Assembly: GCA_000720535.1 (NCBI GenBank)
Contig: JOAZ01000012.1
Span: 1-64,000 of the forward strand
DNA: 64,000 bases
Direction of reading: 5' to 3'
Origin: Streptomyces halstedii
GTDB taxonomy: Bacteria > Actinomycetota > Actinomycetes > Streptomycetales > Streptomycetaceae
Shown piece by piece: positions 1 through 8,980 of this stretch (its first letter is position 1; every line of letters starts with the position of its first letter). Position numbers and translations under genes: made by a program. The notes under the pieces were generated by a model. It was given only the letters and a program-made list of their open reading frames with translations. It was not told the DNA's origin and ran no database searches.

Positions 1-136
1 GGAAACGCTCCCGAAGCCCCGCAAGATCACGCTCAACGCCCACGGTCCTCGCAACTCCCACAGATCGCGGGTGTTGCGAGGACCGTTAGAACCCAAGAGG
101 TGGTGGCCGGGGCCCTTCCGTGTGTGCGACGGGGCC
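1..136. other. gene-free left edge
   Basis: No credible gene is seen here. The long plus-strand frame that begins at 71 is the antisense shadow of the kinase gene. The segment holds the hairpin at 42-86 and a second, weak 6-bp GGGCCC inverted repeat around 112-134, which lies directly after the kinase stop codon as read on the minus strand. Confidence 0.6.
42..86 (-). terminator. hairpin downstream of pknB
   Basis: A perfect 14-bp inverted repeat (ACGGTCCTCGCAAC at 42-55, its complement at 73-86) encloses a 17-nt loop. It lies about 50 nt beyond the pknB stop. There is no T-tract, which is usual for Streptomyces terminators. It could also act on a convergent gene outside the window. Confidence 0.5.
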
Positions 137-2128
137 CTAGTGCCGTCCGGACAGGCCGCCGATGAAGTTGGCGCCTCCCTGGTCTCCTCCGCCGACGGTG
201 GTGAGGGTGACCGTCTCGCCCTTGGCGATCTGGCTGTTCCCGCCGGGGTCGGACCGCATCACCATGGCGTTCGGCTTGTCGGACGAGTTGGGGGCCAGGG
301 CGACCACCAGACCCATGCCTTCGAGCTGGGCCTTCGCCTCCTCGTAGCTCTTGCCGGGGAGGTCACCGGGGATGGTCACCTGCTCCGGCTGCGGGGGGCC
401 CTTGGAGACCTTCAGGACGATCTGGACGTCCTTGGCCTGCTTGCTCGGGCCCTCGGGGGTCTGGCCCACGACCGTGCCCGCCGGCTGTTCCGAGTCGACT
501 TCCTGCGACGAGATGTTGGTGAAACCGATGCCGTTGAGCTGGGACACCGCCTCGTCGTAGGAACGATTGAGCACCGGCAGGTCCAGGAGCTTCTCCTTGG
601 CCACGGTGAGGGTGACCTCGGACTCCTTCTCGGCCTTGTCACCGGGTTCCGGGCTCTGCTTGATGACCGAGTCGGGGGTGCTTTCCGACTCGACCGATTC
701 GACCTTGACCGAGAAGCCCTTCTCCTCCAGGATCTTCCGCGCGCTGGCCTCGGACTTCTCCAGGACGTCCGGGACCTCGATCTTGGGCGCGCCGGTGGAG
801 ACGACGACGGTGACGGTCTCGCCCTTCTTCATCGAGGCGTCCACGGCGGGGTCCTGGCTGCAGATCTTGCCCTTGGCCTGGTCCTCGCACGGTTCCTCCG
901 AGCCGACCTTCAGCTCCACCCCGGTGTTGAGCGCGAGGGCCTTCGCCTTCTCGACCGTGGTGCCCACCAGTCTCGGCGCGGAGATGCCGTCCCCGTCGTT
1001 GTTGCCGCCGCCGAAGACGGTACGGCCGATCAGGATGGCGCCGACGAGGACGAGGATGCCGGCGGCGATCAGCAGGATCGTCGAGGTGTTGCTCTTCTTC
1101 TGCTGGCGCCGGCGGCCCGCGCGGTCGTCGTAGCCGTACCCGCCGTCGTCCGGGTTGACCGGGGGCAGCATGGAGGTCGGGGCACCGCCGCCCGCGTCCG
1201 CCGGGTGCATGGCGGCGGTGGGCTGGTCGTTGCCGTACCCGTCGTAACCGCCGTAGCCCGCGCCCATCCCCGCCGCGGCGGCGACCGGCTGGCCGTCGAG
1301 GCAGGCCTCGATGTCGGCACGCATCTCGTCGGCCGACTGGTAGCGGTAGTCGGGGTCCTTGGTGAGCGCCTTCAGCACGATCGCGTCCATCGCGGGCGTG
1401 ATCTCGGGGTCGAAGGTGCTCGGCGGCTGAGGCTCCTCGCGCACGTGCTGGTAGGCGACCGCCACGGGCGAGTCCCCGACGAACGGGGGCCGCACCGCGA
1501 GGAGTTCGTACAGCAGGCAGCCGGTGGAGTACAGGTCGGAGCGCGCGTCGACCTGCTCGCCCTTGGCCTGCTCCGGCGAGAGGTACTGTGCGGTTCCTAT
1601 GACGGCCGCGGTCTGGGTCATCGTCATGCCGGAGTCGCCCATGGCGCGGGCGATGCCGAAGTCCATGACCTTGACCTGGCCGGTGCGCGTCAGCATGACG
1701 TTCGCCGGCTTGATGTCGCGGTGGACGATCCCGGCGCGGTGCGAGTACTCCAGCGCCTGGAGGATCCCGACCGTCATCTCCAGGGTGCGCTCGGGCAGCA
1801 GACGGCGTCCGGAGTGCAGCAGCTCTCTGAGCGTGGAGCCGTCGACGTACTCCATGACGATGTACGGGATGGACACCCCGTCGACGTAGTCCTCGCCGGT
1901 GTCGTAGACGGCGACGATCGCCGGGTGGTTGAGCGAGGCGGCCGACTGGGCCTCCCGGCGGAACCGGGCCTGGAAGGACGGGTCACGGGCGAGATCGGCC
2001 CGCAGCGTCTTCACAGCGACGGTGCGGCCGAGCCGGGTGTCGTGCGCGAGGTAGACCTCGGCCATGCCACCACGGCCGAGCACCGAGCCCAGCTCGTACC
2101 GGCCGCCGAGGCGACGCGGCTCTTCCAT
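137..2128 (-). CDS. pknB: Ser/Thr protein kinase with four PASTA domains (PknB type)
   Basis: Membrane-anchored Hanks-type kinase that senses peptidoglycan and phosphorylates division and wall-synthesis proteins. The cytoplasmic kinase domain (about residues 10-270) has the glycine loop LGRGGMAEVY, lysine in VAVKTL, catalytic HRDIKPANVM, DFGIARAM and SPEQAKG. A proline/glycine linker follows, then one membrane segment (about 350-372), then four PASTA repeats to the C-terminus. The start is the ATG of MEEPRR at 2128; an upstream in-frame extension to 2164 has no kinase character. It heads the cluster pknB-pbpA-ftsW-pstP-fhaB-fhaA, the standard actinobacterial order, although a 170-nt gap separates it from pbpA. 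Family assignment is certain; substrates are inferred from mycobacterial homologues. Confidence 0.96.
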   Translation of the reverse strand: MEEPRRLGGRYELGSVLGRGGMAEVYLAHDTRLGRTVAVKTLRADLARDPSFQARFRREAQSAASLNHPAIVAVYDTGEDYVDGVSIPYIVMEYVDGSTLRELLHSGRRLLPERTLEMTVGILQALEYSHRAGIVHRDIKPANVMLTRTGQVKVMDFGIARAMGDSGMTMTQTAAVIGTAQYLSPEQAKGEQVDARSDLYSTGCLLYELLAVRPPFVGDSPVAVAYQHVREEPQPPSTFDPEITPAMDAIVLKALTKDPDYRYQSADEMRADIEACLDGQPVAAAAGMGAGYGGYDGYGNDQPTAAMHPADAGGGAPTSMLPPVNPDDGGYGYDDRAGRRRQQKKSNTSTILLIAAGILVLVGAILIGRTVFGGGNNDGDGISAPRLVGTTVEKAKALALNTGVELKVGSEEPCEDQAKGKICSQDPAVDASMKKGETVTVVVSTGAPKIEVPDVLEKSEASARKILEEKGFSVKVESVESESTPDSVIKQSPEPGDKAEKESEVTLTVAKEKLLDLPVLNRSYDEAVSQLNGIGFTNISSQEVDSEQPAGTVVGQTPEGPSKQAKDVQIVLKVSKGPPQPEQVTIPGDLPGKSYEEAKAQLEGMGLVVALAPNSSDKPNAMVMRSDPGGNSQIAKGETVTLTTVGGGDQGGANFIGGLSGRH

Positions 2129-2296
2129 AACTGATCCAGCCCTCTCCGTCAGTCCCGACCGCACCCGTGTGTGGTCCGGCGGTGCGCTGTTCGCGCTTAC
2201 GCTACCGGGCTTGCCCGGAGTGATCGCCCCGCACCCGTCAGCTGATATCCGACCGGTATCCCAATGTGCTGGACCGGACAGAAGTTGTGACGGGAG

Positions 2297-3754
2297 TCAC
2301 TTCTTTCCGTCGAGTACGGCCTTCATGACGCTCTTGGCGATCGGTGCGGCCAGGCCGCCTCCGGAGATGTCGTCCCGGTTGGCCTCGCCGTCCTCGACGA
2401 CCACCGCGACGGCGACCGGTGAGCCGCTGTCGGTCTTGGCGTACGAGATGAACCAGGCATACGGCTTCTCGCTGTTGTTGAGGCCGTGCTGGGCGGTTCC
2501 GGTCTTGCCCCCGACAGTGACGCCGTCGATGCGGGCACTGGTTCCCGTGCCCTCCTCGACGACCGTCTCCATCATCTGCTGGACCTTCTGTGCGTTCTCC
2601 GCCGAGAGGGGCTCGCTGAGCTGCTTCTTGTCGTGGGTGTAGATGACGTCCAGGTTGGGTGCCTGCCGCTGGGCGACCATGTACGGCTCCATGAGCTTGC
2701 CGTCGTTGGCGATCGCGGAGGCCACCATGGCCATCTGGAGAGGGGTCGCGCGGTTGGACGCCTGGCCGATGCCCGCCATGGCGTTCTGCGGCCGGTTGTC
2801 CTTCGGGTAGACACTGGCGTCGGCGCGGACCGGGGTGAACACCTCTTCGTCGAAGCCGAACTTGTCGGCCTGCTCGATCATCTTCTCGTTGCCGAGGTCG
2901 TCGCTGATCTTGCCGAAGACGGTGTTGCAGGAGTAGCGCAGGGCGTCCCGGAGGGAGGCGTCCTCGCAGGGGATGCTGCCCTCGTTCTGGAGCAGGTTGG
3001 TCGACTGCGGCAGCCGCCAGGGCAGCGGGGAGTCCGTCTTGGCGTCGATGTCGCTGTAGAGGCCGTTCTCCAGAGCCGCGGCGGCGGTGACGACCTTGAA
3101 CGTCGAGCCGGGCGGGTAGGTCTCCCGCAGGGCCCGGTTCAGCATCGGCTTGTCCTTGTCGTCAAGGAGCTTCTGCCGGGCCTCGGCGTCCTTGAGCGAG
3201 TTGCCGGCGAAGACGGACGGGTCGTACGAGGGGGTGCTGGCCAGCGCCAGGATCGCCCCCGTCTGCGGGTCGAGCGCGGCGACGGCGCCCTTCTTCTTCC
3301 CCAGCCCCTCGAAGGCGGCCTTCTGCGCGGCACCGTCGAGGGTGGTGACGATGTTGCCGCCGGTCCGCTTGTCACCGGTGAACATCGACAGCGTCCGGTC
3401 GAAGAACAGCTGGTCGCCGTTGCCGCTGAGGATGCCGTCCTCAAGGCTCTCCAGCTGCGAGGAGTCGAAGGCCTGCGAGGAGTACCCGGTGACGGGCGCC
3501 CACATGGCGCCGTCCTTCCAGACCCGCTTGTACCGGAAGTCGCTGCCCGTCGTCTCGACGGAACCGGTGACCGGTTCGCCGTCGACGATGATGTCGCCGC
3601 GCTCGTGGGCGTACCGCTCGATCTGCACCCGGCGGTTGTGCTCGTTGGTGTTCAGCTCGTCGGCACGGACGTACTGGAGGTAGTTGGTGCGGACGAGCAG
3701 GGCCAGGACGAGGATTCCGCAGAACACGGCGATCCGGCGGAGCGGCTTGTTCAC
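2297..3754 (-). CDS. pbpA: class B penicillin-binding protein (PbpA)
   Basis: Transpeptidase that cross-links peptidoglycan outside the membrane. There is one N-terminal membrane anchor (FCGILVLALLV, about residues 10-25), a dimerisation region, then the penicillin-binding domain with active-site S-x-x-K (STFK in YPPGSTFKVV), the second motif SCN and the third motif KTG (GGKTGTAQ). The length of 485 aa is normal for mycobacterial PbpA. The start is GTG, and GTGA overlaps the stop of the upstream SEDS gene, so the two are translationally coupled. This is expected, because SEDS polymerases work in complexes with class B PBPs. Confidence 0.95.
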   Translation of the reverse strand: MNKPLRRIAVFCGILVLALLVRTNYLQYVRADELNTNEHNRRVQIERYAHERGDIIVDGEPVTGSVETTGSDFRYKRVWKDGAMWAPVTGYSSQAFDSSQLESLEDGILSGNGDQLFFDRTLSMFTGDKRTGGNIVTTLDGAAQKAAFEGLGKKKGAVAALDPQTGAILALASTPSYDPSVFAGNSLKDAEARQKLLDDKDKPMLNRALRETYPPGSTFKVVTAAAALENGLYSDIDAKTDSPLPWRLPQSTNLLQNEGSIPCEDASLRDALRYSCNTVFGKISDDLGNEKMIEQADKFGFDEEVFTPVRADASVYPKDNRPQNAMAGIGQASNRATPLQMAMVASAIANDGKLMEPYMVAQRQAPNLDVIYTHDKKQLSEPLSAENAQKVQQMMETVVEEGTGTSARIDGVTVGGKTGTAQHGLNNSEKPYAWFISYAKTDSGSPVAVAVVVEDGEANRDDISGGGLAAPIAKSVMKAVLDGKK

Positions 3755-5151
3755 GGCCGGACCACCTGGGTCATCTCGGCGTCCGGCGAGGGCGCGGGGG
3801 CCGGCGCGGGACGGCGGGCGGTGTCGCTGATTCTCAGCAGGATGCCCACCAGGGCCCAGTTGGCGATGACGGACGAACCACCCTGCGCGAGGAACGGCAT
3901 GGTCATACCGGTCAGCGGGATGAGCCCCATGACACCGCCGGCGACGACGAAGACCTGGATGGCGAAGGAACCGGAGAGGCCGATCGCCAGCAGCTTGCCG
4001 AACGGGTCGCGGGCGGCGAGGGCCGTGCGGACACCGCGCTCGACGATCAGGCCGTAGACGAGCAGGACGGCCATCATGCCCGCCAGGCCGAGCTCCTCGC
4101 CGACCGTGGCGAGGATGAAGTCGGAGTTGGCGGCGAAGCCGATCAGGTCGGAGTTGCCCTGGCCGAGTCCGGTGCCGAGCGTCCCGCCGGACCCGAAGGC
4201 CATCAGGGACTTCGCCATCTGCTCGCTGGCGGCGATCTCGCCCCAGCCCGCGAACGGGTCGAGCCAGGCGGTGACGCGGTCCTGGACGTGCGGCTCGAAC
4301 GAGGCCACGCCGACGGCCCCCACCGCGGACATCAGCAGACCGAAGACGATCCAGCTGGTGCGCTCGGTGGCGACGTACAGCATGACGACGAACATGCCGA
4401 AGAAGAGCAGGGACGATCCCAGGTCGGTCTCGAAGACCAGGATGAGGATCGAGATCGCCCAGATCACCAGGATCGGTCCGAGGTCGCGTCCGCGGGGGAG
4501 GTACATGCCCATGAAGCGGCGGCTGGCCAGGGCCAGCGCGTCGCGCTTGACCATGAGGTAGCCGGCGAAGAACACGGTGATGACGATCTTGGCGAACTCA
4601 CCGGGCTGGATCGTGCCGAGTCCGGGAAGCCTGATCCAGATCTTCGCGCCGTTCACGGCGGGGAAGAACATCGGCAGGATCAGCAGGATCAGCGCCACCA
4701 CCATGGAGATGTAGGTGTAGCGCTGGAGGATGCGGTGGTCCTTGAGTGCGACGAGCACGGCGACGAGCAGGGCCACGCCGAGCGCGGAGAAGATCAGCTG
4801 GTTGGACGCCGCGGGCGCGTAGGTCCTGAGCGCCTGCATCCGCTCCGACTGGTCCAGGCGCCAGATGATGGCCAGCCCCAGCCCGTTCAGCAGGGTCGCC
4901 AGCGGCAGCAGCAGCGGGTCGGCGTACGGGGCGAACCGCCGTACGGCCAGGTGTGCCACGCCGCCGAGCAGCGCGAGGCCCAGCCCGTATCCGAGCATGC
5001 CGGCGGGCAGTTCACCGTTGAGGGCGAGGCCCACGTTGGCGTACGCGAACACCGAGATCAGGACGGCGAAGGCGACCAGCGCCAGCTCGGTGTTGCGGCG
5101 GCTCGGCGCGTCGATCGCGCCGATGGTGGTGGTGTTGGTGACAACGCTCAT
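3751..5151 (-). CDS. SEDS-family peptidoglycan polymerase (FtsW/RodA/SpoVE)
   Basis: Polytopic glycosyltransferase of the SEDS family that polymerises lipid II. The 466-aa protein has about ten to twelve hydrophobic segments. It carries the family block around IRLPGLGTIQPGEFAKI and the C-terminal signature FLAQGGSSVIANWALVGIL. The short N-terminus (residues 1-20) and the proline/alanine-rich tail (PAPAPAPSPD) are cytoplasmic. It lies between the PP2C phosphatase gene and pbpA, and overlaps pbpA by four bases. In mycobacteria the gene at this position is called rodA. I leave the symbol open because Streptomyces encodes several SEDS paralogues. Confidence 0.94.
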   Translation of the reverse strand: MSVVTNTTTIGAIDAPSRRNTELALVAFAVLISVFAYANVGLALNGELPAGMLGYGLGLALLGGVAHLAVRRFAPYADPLLLPLATLLNGLGLAIIWRLDQSERMQALRTYAPAASNQLIFSALGVALLVAVLVALKDHRILQRYTYISMVVALILLILPMFFPAVNGAKIWIRLPGLGTIQPGEFAKIVITVFFAGYLMVKRDALALASRRFMGMYLPRGRDLGPILVIWAISILILVFETDLGSSLLFFGMFVVMLYVATERTSWIVFGLLMSAVGAVGVASFEPHVQDRVTAWLDPFAGWGEIAASEQMAKSLMAFGSGGTLGTGLGQGNSDLIGFAANSDFILATVGEELGLAGMMAVLLVYGLIVERGVRTALAARDPFGKLLAIGLSGSFAIQVFVVAGGVMGLIPLTGMTMPFLAQGGSSVIANWALVGILLRISDTARRPAPAPAPSPDAEMTQVVRP

Positions 5152-5174
5152 GGTGCTGAAGGCCCCCTACGGCT

Positions 5175-6689
5175 TTACTGCTTACCGCACTGCGGGACCA
5201 GCTTCTTCTCTTCCTCCGAGAGGCTGGGGCCGGGAGTGGGAGTCGCGGTCTTCTTGGACCCCTCGGTGGGGGACTTGGCGGACGTGCTGTCGGCGTCTTC
5301 GTCCTGGCTCTTGGCGGCCTCCGCCTCGGCCGCGCGGCGCTTGGCGTCCTTCTCGCAGGCGGAGGCCTGCACCTTGAGCTCGTCGACCTTCTCGCGCGCG
5401 TCGGCGAGGTTGCCCTCGGCGATGGTCGCCTCGACCTGCTTGCGCTGGTAGGGCGGCAGGTACTTCAGTTCGATGCCGGTGCTCTCCTCGACCTTCGAGA
5501 GGTCGAGCCAGGCGAGGTCCTGGCTGATCCCCCGGTACAGCGCGACGTTGTCGTCCTCGACGCCCACGTAGAACTGGTTCTGCGTCCAGCGGTAGCCGCC
5601 GTAGACGCCGCCGCCGATGACGGCCAGCGCGAGCACGATGTAGATCGAGCGCTTCAGCCACCTGCGGCCGCCGCGGGGTTTGACGAAGTCGTCGTCGGTG
5701 TAGGCGTCGAAGGCGCCGTCCGGGCCGGAGCCGTAGTCCTCGCCGCTGCCGGGCGGGCCGAAGCCTCCGGAGGGCGGCGGGACGGAGCGGCCGAGGCCGG
5801 CCGCGCGGCCGGCGGGTGTCTCCATGGCCCGGCCGTCGGCCAGTTGGGCCGCCTGGTTCTCCGCGACGGCGCCCACCACGACCGGGGTGTCGTTGAGCTG
5901 CGCGGCGAGGGTGTCACCGCTGTCGACGTCCAGGACGTCGGCCACGATGCAGGTGATGTTGTCCGGGCCGCCGCCGCGCAGGGCGAGCTGGATGAGGTCC
6001 TGGATGGTCTCCTGCGGGCCCTGGTAGCTGGCCAGGGTCTCTTCCATCGTCTGGTGCGAGACCACGCCGGAGAGGCCGTCGGAGCAGATCAGGTAGCGGT
6101 CACCGGCGCGGACCTCGCGGATGGAGAGGTCGGGCTCGACGTGGTCGCCGCTGCCCAGCGCACGCATCAGCAGCGAGCGCTGCGGATGGGTGGTGGCCTC
6201 CTCCTCGGTGATCCTGCCCTCGTCGACGAGGCGCTGCACCCAGGTGTGGTCCTGGGTGATCTGTGTCAGCACGCCGTCGCGCAGCAGGTAGGCGCGGGAG
6301 TCGCCGACGTGCACGAGGCCGAGGCGCTGGCCGGTCCAGAGCAGGGCGGTGAGCGTGGTGCCCATGCCCTCGAGCTGGGGGTCCTCCTCGACCATGACGC
6401 GCAGCTGGTCGTTGGCCCGCTGGACCGCCGTGCCGAGCGAGGTGAGGAGGTCGGACCCCGGTACGTCGTCGTCGAGCTGGACGAGGGTGGAGATCACCTC
6501 GGAGCTGGCGACCTCGCCGGCCGCCTGGCCGCCCATGCCGTCGGCGATGGCGAGGAGGCGCGGGCCGGCGTAACCCGAGTCCTCGTTGCCTTCCCGGATC
6601 ATGCCCTTGTGCGATCCGGCGGCGAAGCGCAGCGACAAGCTCATGCGCACCTCGCCCGTCGGCTCGGGGTACAGCCGGTCTCGAGCCAC
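5175..6689 (-). CDS. pstP: PP2C-family Ser/Thr phosphatase (PstP type)
   Basis: Mn/Mg-dependent phosphatase that reverses PknB-type phosphorylation. The catalytic PPM domain (about residues 20-255) shows the metal-binding motifs EGNEDSGY, ADGMGGQAAGE, GDSRAYLLR, SDGLSGVV and GGPDNIT. A glycine/proline linker, one membrane segment (SIYIVLALAVIGGGVYGGY) and an external domain rich in charged residues follow, ending in a Ser/Thr/Pro tail. I chose the GTG at 6689 because GGAGG lies nine bases upstream. The ATG at 6644 (MSLSLRF, with GAGG before it) would give a domain-complete protein and is the alternative. It ends 23 bp before the SEDS gene start. Confidence 0.93.
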   Translation of the reverse strand: MARDRLYPEPTGEVRMSLSLRFAAGSHKGMIREGNEDSGYAGPRLLAIADGMGGQAAGEVASSEVISTLVQLDDDVPGSDLLTSLGTAVQRANDQLRVMVEEDPQLEGMGTTLTALLWTGQRLGLVHVGDSRAYLLRDGVLTQITQDHTWVQRLVDEGRITEEEATTHPQRSLLMRALGSGDHVEPDLSIREVRAGDRYLICSDGLSGVVSHQTMEETLASYQGPQETIQDLIQLALRGGGPDNITCIVADVLDVDSGDTLAAQLNDTPVVVGAVAENQAAQLADGRAMETPAGRAAGLGRSVPPPSGGFGPPGSGEDYGSGPDGAFDAYTDDDFVKPRGGRRWLKRSIYIVLALAVIGGGVYGGYRWTQNQFYVGVEDDNVALYRGISQDLAWLDLSKVEESTGIELKYLPPYQRKQVEATIAEGNLADAREKVDELKVQASACEKDAKRRAAEAEAAKSQDEDADSTSAKSPTEGSKKTATPTPGPSLSEEEKKLVPQCGKQ

Positions 6690-6773
6690 ACTGCCCACCC
6701 TCCGGTCGGGAGCCGGACGGGGTCCAGGGTCAGGACCGCCGCGGCTCGCTCGCTCCGCTCGCTCATTGTCGTA

Positions 6774-7289
6774 CTACTTCCGCAGCTCGATGACGGTCTT
6801 GCCGATGCGGATCGGCGCGCCCAGCGGAACAGGTGTCGGGGTGGTGAGCCGGGTCCGGTCGAGATAGGTGCCGTTGGTGGACCCGAGGTCCTCGACGATC
6901 CACTGGCCGTCACGGTCCGGGTAGATCCTGGCATGCCTGCTGGACGCGTAGTCGTCGTCCAGCACGATCGTTGAGTCGTGCGCCCGGCCCAGGGTGATGG
7001 TCTGGCCCTGGAGCGCGACCGTGGTGCCGGTCAGGGTGCCCTCGGAGACGACCAGCTTGGTGGGCGCCCCCCGCCGCTGGCGCCCGGACTGCTGGCGCTG
7101 CTGAGGCGGCGCCGCCTGCTGTTGGCGAGCCTGCTGCGGGCGTGTGTCGTTGGCAGTGCGGCGTGAGCCGCGCTGCGTGACACGCGTTCCGAACAGATCG
7201 CTGCGAATGACCTGGACGGCCACGATCACGAATAGCCACAGAACAGCCAGGAATCCTAGCCGCATGACCGTCAGGGTCAGCTCTGACAT
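6774..7289 (-). CDS. fhaB: FHA-domain membrane protein (FhaB/FipA type)
   Basis: Phosphothreonine-binding adaptor of the PknB pathway. It has one N-terminal membrane helix (LGFLAVLWLFVIVAVQVI), a Gln/Arg-rich linker (about residues 40-85) and a C-terminal FHA domain with ITLGRAHDST, SSRHARI and DLGSTNGTYLD, which carry the conserved Arg, Ser-x-x-His and Asn residues. The protein is 171 aa. The ATG at 7289 starts MSELTLTVMRLG; the longer open frame upstream belongs to the overlapping fhaA region. It is separated from fhaA by 10 bp. Mycobacterial FhaB binds phosphorylated MviN/CwsA-type partners; that role is inferred here. Confidence 0.93.
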   Translation of the reverse strand: MSELTLTVMRLGFLAVLWLFVIVAVQVIRSDLFGTRVTQRGSRRTANDTRPQQARQQQAAPPQQRQQSGRQRRGAPTKLVVSEGTLTGTTVALQGQTITLGRAHDSTIVLDDDYASSRHARIYPDRDGQWIVEDLGSTNGTYLDRTRLTTPTPVPLGAPIRIGKTVIELRK

Positions 7290-7299
7290 TGCCCCCGCT

Positions 7300-8160
7300 T
7301 CACCCTTCGGCTTGCCGGTAAACGATGGTGGTGCTGCCCACGACGATCCGCGAGCCGTCGCGGAGCGTAGCGCGGGTGGTGTGCTGCCCGTCCACCACGA
7401 TGCCGTTGGTGGACCCGAGATCCTGGATCGTCGAGGGCGTTCCGGTCCGGATCTCACAGTGCCGGCGCGATACGCCGGGGTCGTCGATCCGCACGTCGGC
7501 GTCGGTACTTCGTCCCATCACCAACGTCGGGCGGGAGATCTGGTGGCGGGTGCCGTTGATCTCGATCCAGCGCCGCACCTGGGCTTCGGGCGCGGGTGCG
7601 GACGCGGACGGCGCACGCCAGTCGCCGGCCGGTGCCGCGGGGCGCCCGCCCGGCGGCGGGGCCGCGGGCATGGGCGGGGGGGAGGCCGGCGGGTAGCCGT
7701 ACCCTCCCGGTCCCTGCGGGGTGGCCGGCGGGTTCGGCTGGGCGTAGGGGGCGGGGCCGCCGGAGGGGCCCTGCTGCTGTGACGTACTCGACGCCAGGGT
7801 CCGGCTGCGGACGCGGTAGAGACCGGTGTCGAGGTCGTCCGCCTTCTCCAGGTGGACCTTGATCGGGCCCATGAAGGTGTACCGCTGCTGCTTGGCGTAG
7901 TCCCGGACGAGGCCGGAGAGTTCGTCGCCGAGCTGGCCCGAGTACGGGCTGAGGCGCTCGTAGTCGGGGGTGCTCAGTTCTACGATGAAGTCGTTGGGCA
8001 CGACGGTCCGCTCGCGGTTCCAGATCGTCGCGTTGTTGTCGCACTCGCGCTGGAGGGCGCCGGCGATCTCGACCGGCTGCACCTCGGACTTGAAGACCTT
8101 GGCGAAGGTGCCGTTGACCAGACCTTCGAGACGCTGCTCGAAACGCTTCATGACTCCCAT
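7300..8160 (-). CDS. fhaA: DUF3662 + FHA domain protein (FhaA type)
   Basis: Second phosphothreonine reader of the cluster. The N-terminal DUF3662 domain (about residues 1-125, starting MGVMKRFEQRLEGLVNG) is joined by a Pro/Gly/Tyr-rich linker (about 130-185) to a C-terminal FHA domain with LVMGRSTDADVRI, SRRHCEI and DLGSTNGIVVD. The protein is 286 aa. GGAGGAGG just upstream supports the ATG at 8160. It is the first gene of the minus-strand run fhaA-fhaB-pstP-ftsW-pbpA. In mycobacteria FhaA binds the pseudokinase domain of MviN and SEDS/PBP partners. Confidence 0.93.
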   Translation of the reverse strand: MGVMKRFEQRLEGLVNGTFAKVFKSEVQPVEIAGALQRECDNNATIWNRERTVVPNDFIVELSTPDYERLSPYSGQLGDELSGLVRDYAKQQRYTFMGPIKVHLEKADDLDTGLYRVRSRTLASSTSQQQGPSGGPAPYAQPNPPATPQGPGGYGYPPASPPPMPAAPPPGGRPAAPAGDWRAPSASAPAPEAQVRRWIEINGTRHQISRPTLVMGRSTDADVRIDDPGVSRRHCEIRTGTPSTIQDLGSTNGIVVDGQHTTRATLRDGSRIVVGSTTIVYRQAEG

Positions 8161-8474
8161 GGGGCACCTCCTCCGGTGTCGTCGTCCCTGTACTGCTTAC
8201 TGATCGTATCCACGCGTCGGGAAATCGGCTGGTTCCCCTTGTCCGCACGGTGGATGAGTGTCACCTCTCACACGGATCGTAGAGGTGGCCTCCTGCCAGT
8301 GTCCCGCACTCCGGGCGCACTCAGAAGGAGTGGGGGCGGACGCCCCGGGTTCCCGCTTCCCTTCACGGGTCCGGCGAAACAACGGATGTGAATCCACCCC
8401 TGCCGACGTGCTAATCTTCGGATGTCGCCAGGAGCTCGCACCACACGGTGGGAGAGCCCGGAAACACCACTCTT
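8161..8474. other. fhaA / tRNA-Leu intergenic region
   Basis: No gene is seen in 314 bp. The side next to fhaA must carry the promoter of the minus-strand cluster. A TAATCT at 8412-8417, about 60 bp before the tRNA, is a possible -10 element, but no good -35 box stands at the right distance. A short GGGGCG/CGCCCC hairpin lies near 8331-8346. Confidence 0.35.
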
Positions 8475-8557
8475 GCGCGAGTGGCGGAACGGCAGACGCG
8501 CTGGCTTCAGGTGCCAGTGTCCTTAGGGACGTGGGGGTTCAAATCCCCCCTCGCGCA
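8475..8557 (+). tRNA. tRNA-Leu (anticodon CAG)
   Basis: The acceptor stem GCGCGAG (8475-8481) pairs with CTCGCGC (8550-8556), followed by discriminator A. The anticodon stem CTGGC/GCCAG encloses TTCAGGT, with the anticodon CAG at 8508-8510. The long variable arm (about TGTCCTTAGGGACGT) is the class II feature of tRNA-Leu. The T arm is GGGGG-TTCAAAT-CCCCC. CCA is not fully encoded (ACAGG follows). It reads CTG, the main leucine codon of this genome. Confidence 0.96.
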
Positions 8558-8585
8558 CAGGAGGACACCGATGAGGTGTCCGGTA

Positions 8586-8627
8586 GACGAAGAGGGCCCC
8601 TCGTGAAAGCGAGGGGCCCTCTTCGTC
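8586..8627 (+). terminator. strong terminator after tRNA-Leu
   Basis: A perfect 18-bp stem (8586-8603 with 8610-8627) has a six-base loop TGAAAG, starting about 30 bp after the tRNA 3' end. No T-tract follows. Confidence 0.85.
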
Positions 8628-8629
8628 GT

Positions 8630-8980
8630 GTCGGGGGCTCTTGGTGTTCAGGGGTTCGTCGGTGTTCAGGGTTCGGCGTGTCCGGGATTCCCGGTGCTGG
8701 TGGATCGGCAGGTCGGCGGGTGGGCAGGGCGGCCGAGGGGCAAGAGTGTGACGGTAGTTACACGTGCGGTCGGCGGTCTGCGGCGCCGGCGTCTTCGAAC
8801 AGGCCCTTTGTGTCGTGGTGTTGACGTGTCGGTCGACGCCGCGCGGCCGGTTGTCTGCGGTGGTGATTCCCCGCGAGTTGGCCGAGATGGTTTCACGTGA
8901 AACACCGAGTGTGCTGGTTTGGTTACAAAGTGTCAGTGGCCAACTGTGGGGGGTGGGCGACCGCCGTCGGGCGAACGTTC
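8630..8980. other. gene-free stretch containing a parS box
   Basis: No coding frame with family character is seen in 350 bp. An imperfect direct repeat of about 17 bp (TTCAGGG-TTCG motif) lies at 8645-8685. The ParB box at 8890-8903 is annotated separately. The rest is likely non-coding. Confidence 0.6.
8890..8903. other. parS (ParB-binding) site 1
   Basis: This is a perfect 14-bp palindrome GTTTCACGTGAAAC, the Streptomyces parS consensus. It lies in non-coding DNA. ParB binding here would help organise the origin region before sporulation septation. Confidence 0.9.

Noticed and set aside
71-2134. 687-aa plus-strand open frame opposite pknB
   Set aside because: High-GC antisense shadow; Arg/Gly/Leu/Val-rich with no family motif, while the minus strand encodes a complete PASTA kinase.
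2486-4057. 523-aa plus-strand open frame
   Set aside because: Antisense to pbpA and the SEDS gene, crossing both; no domain features.
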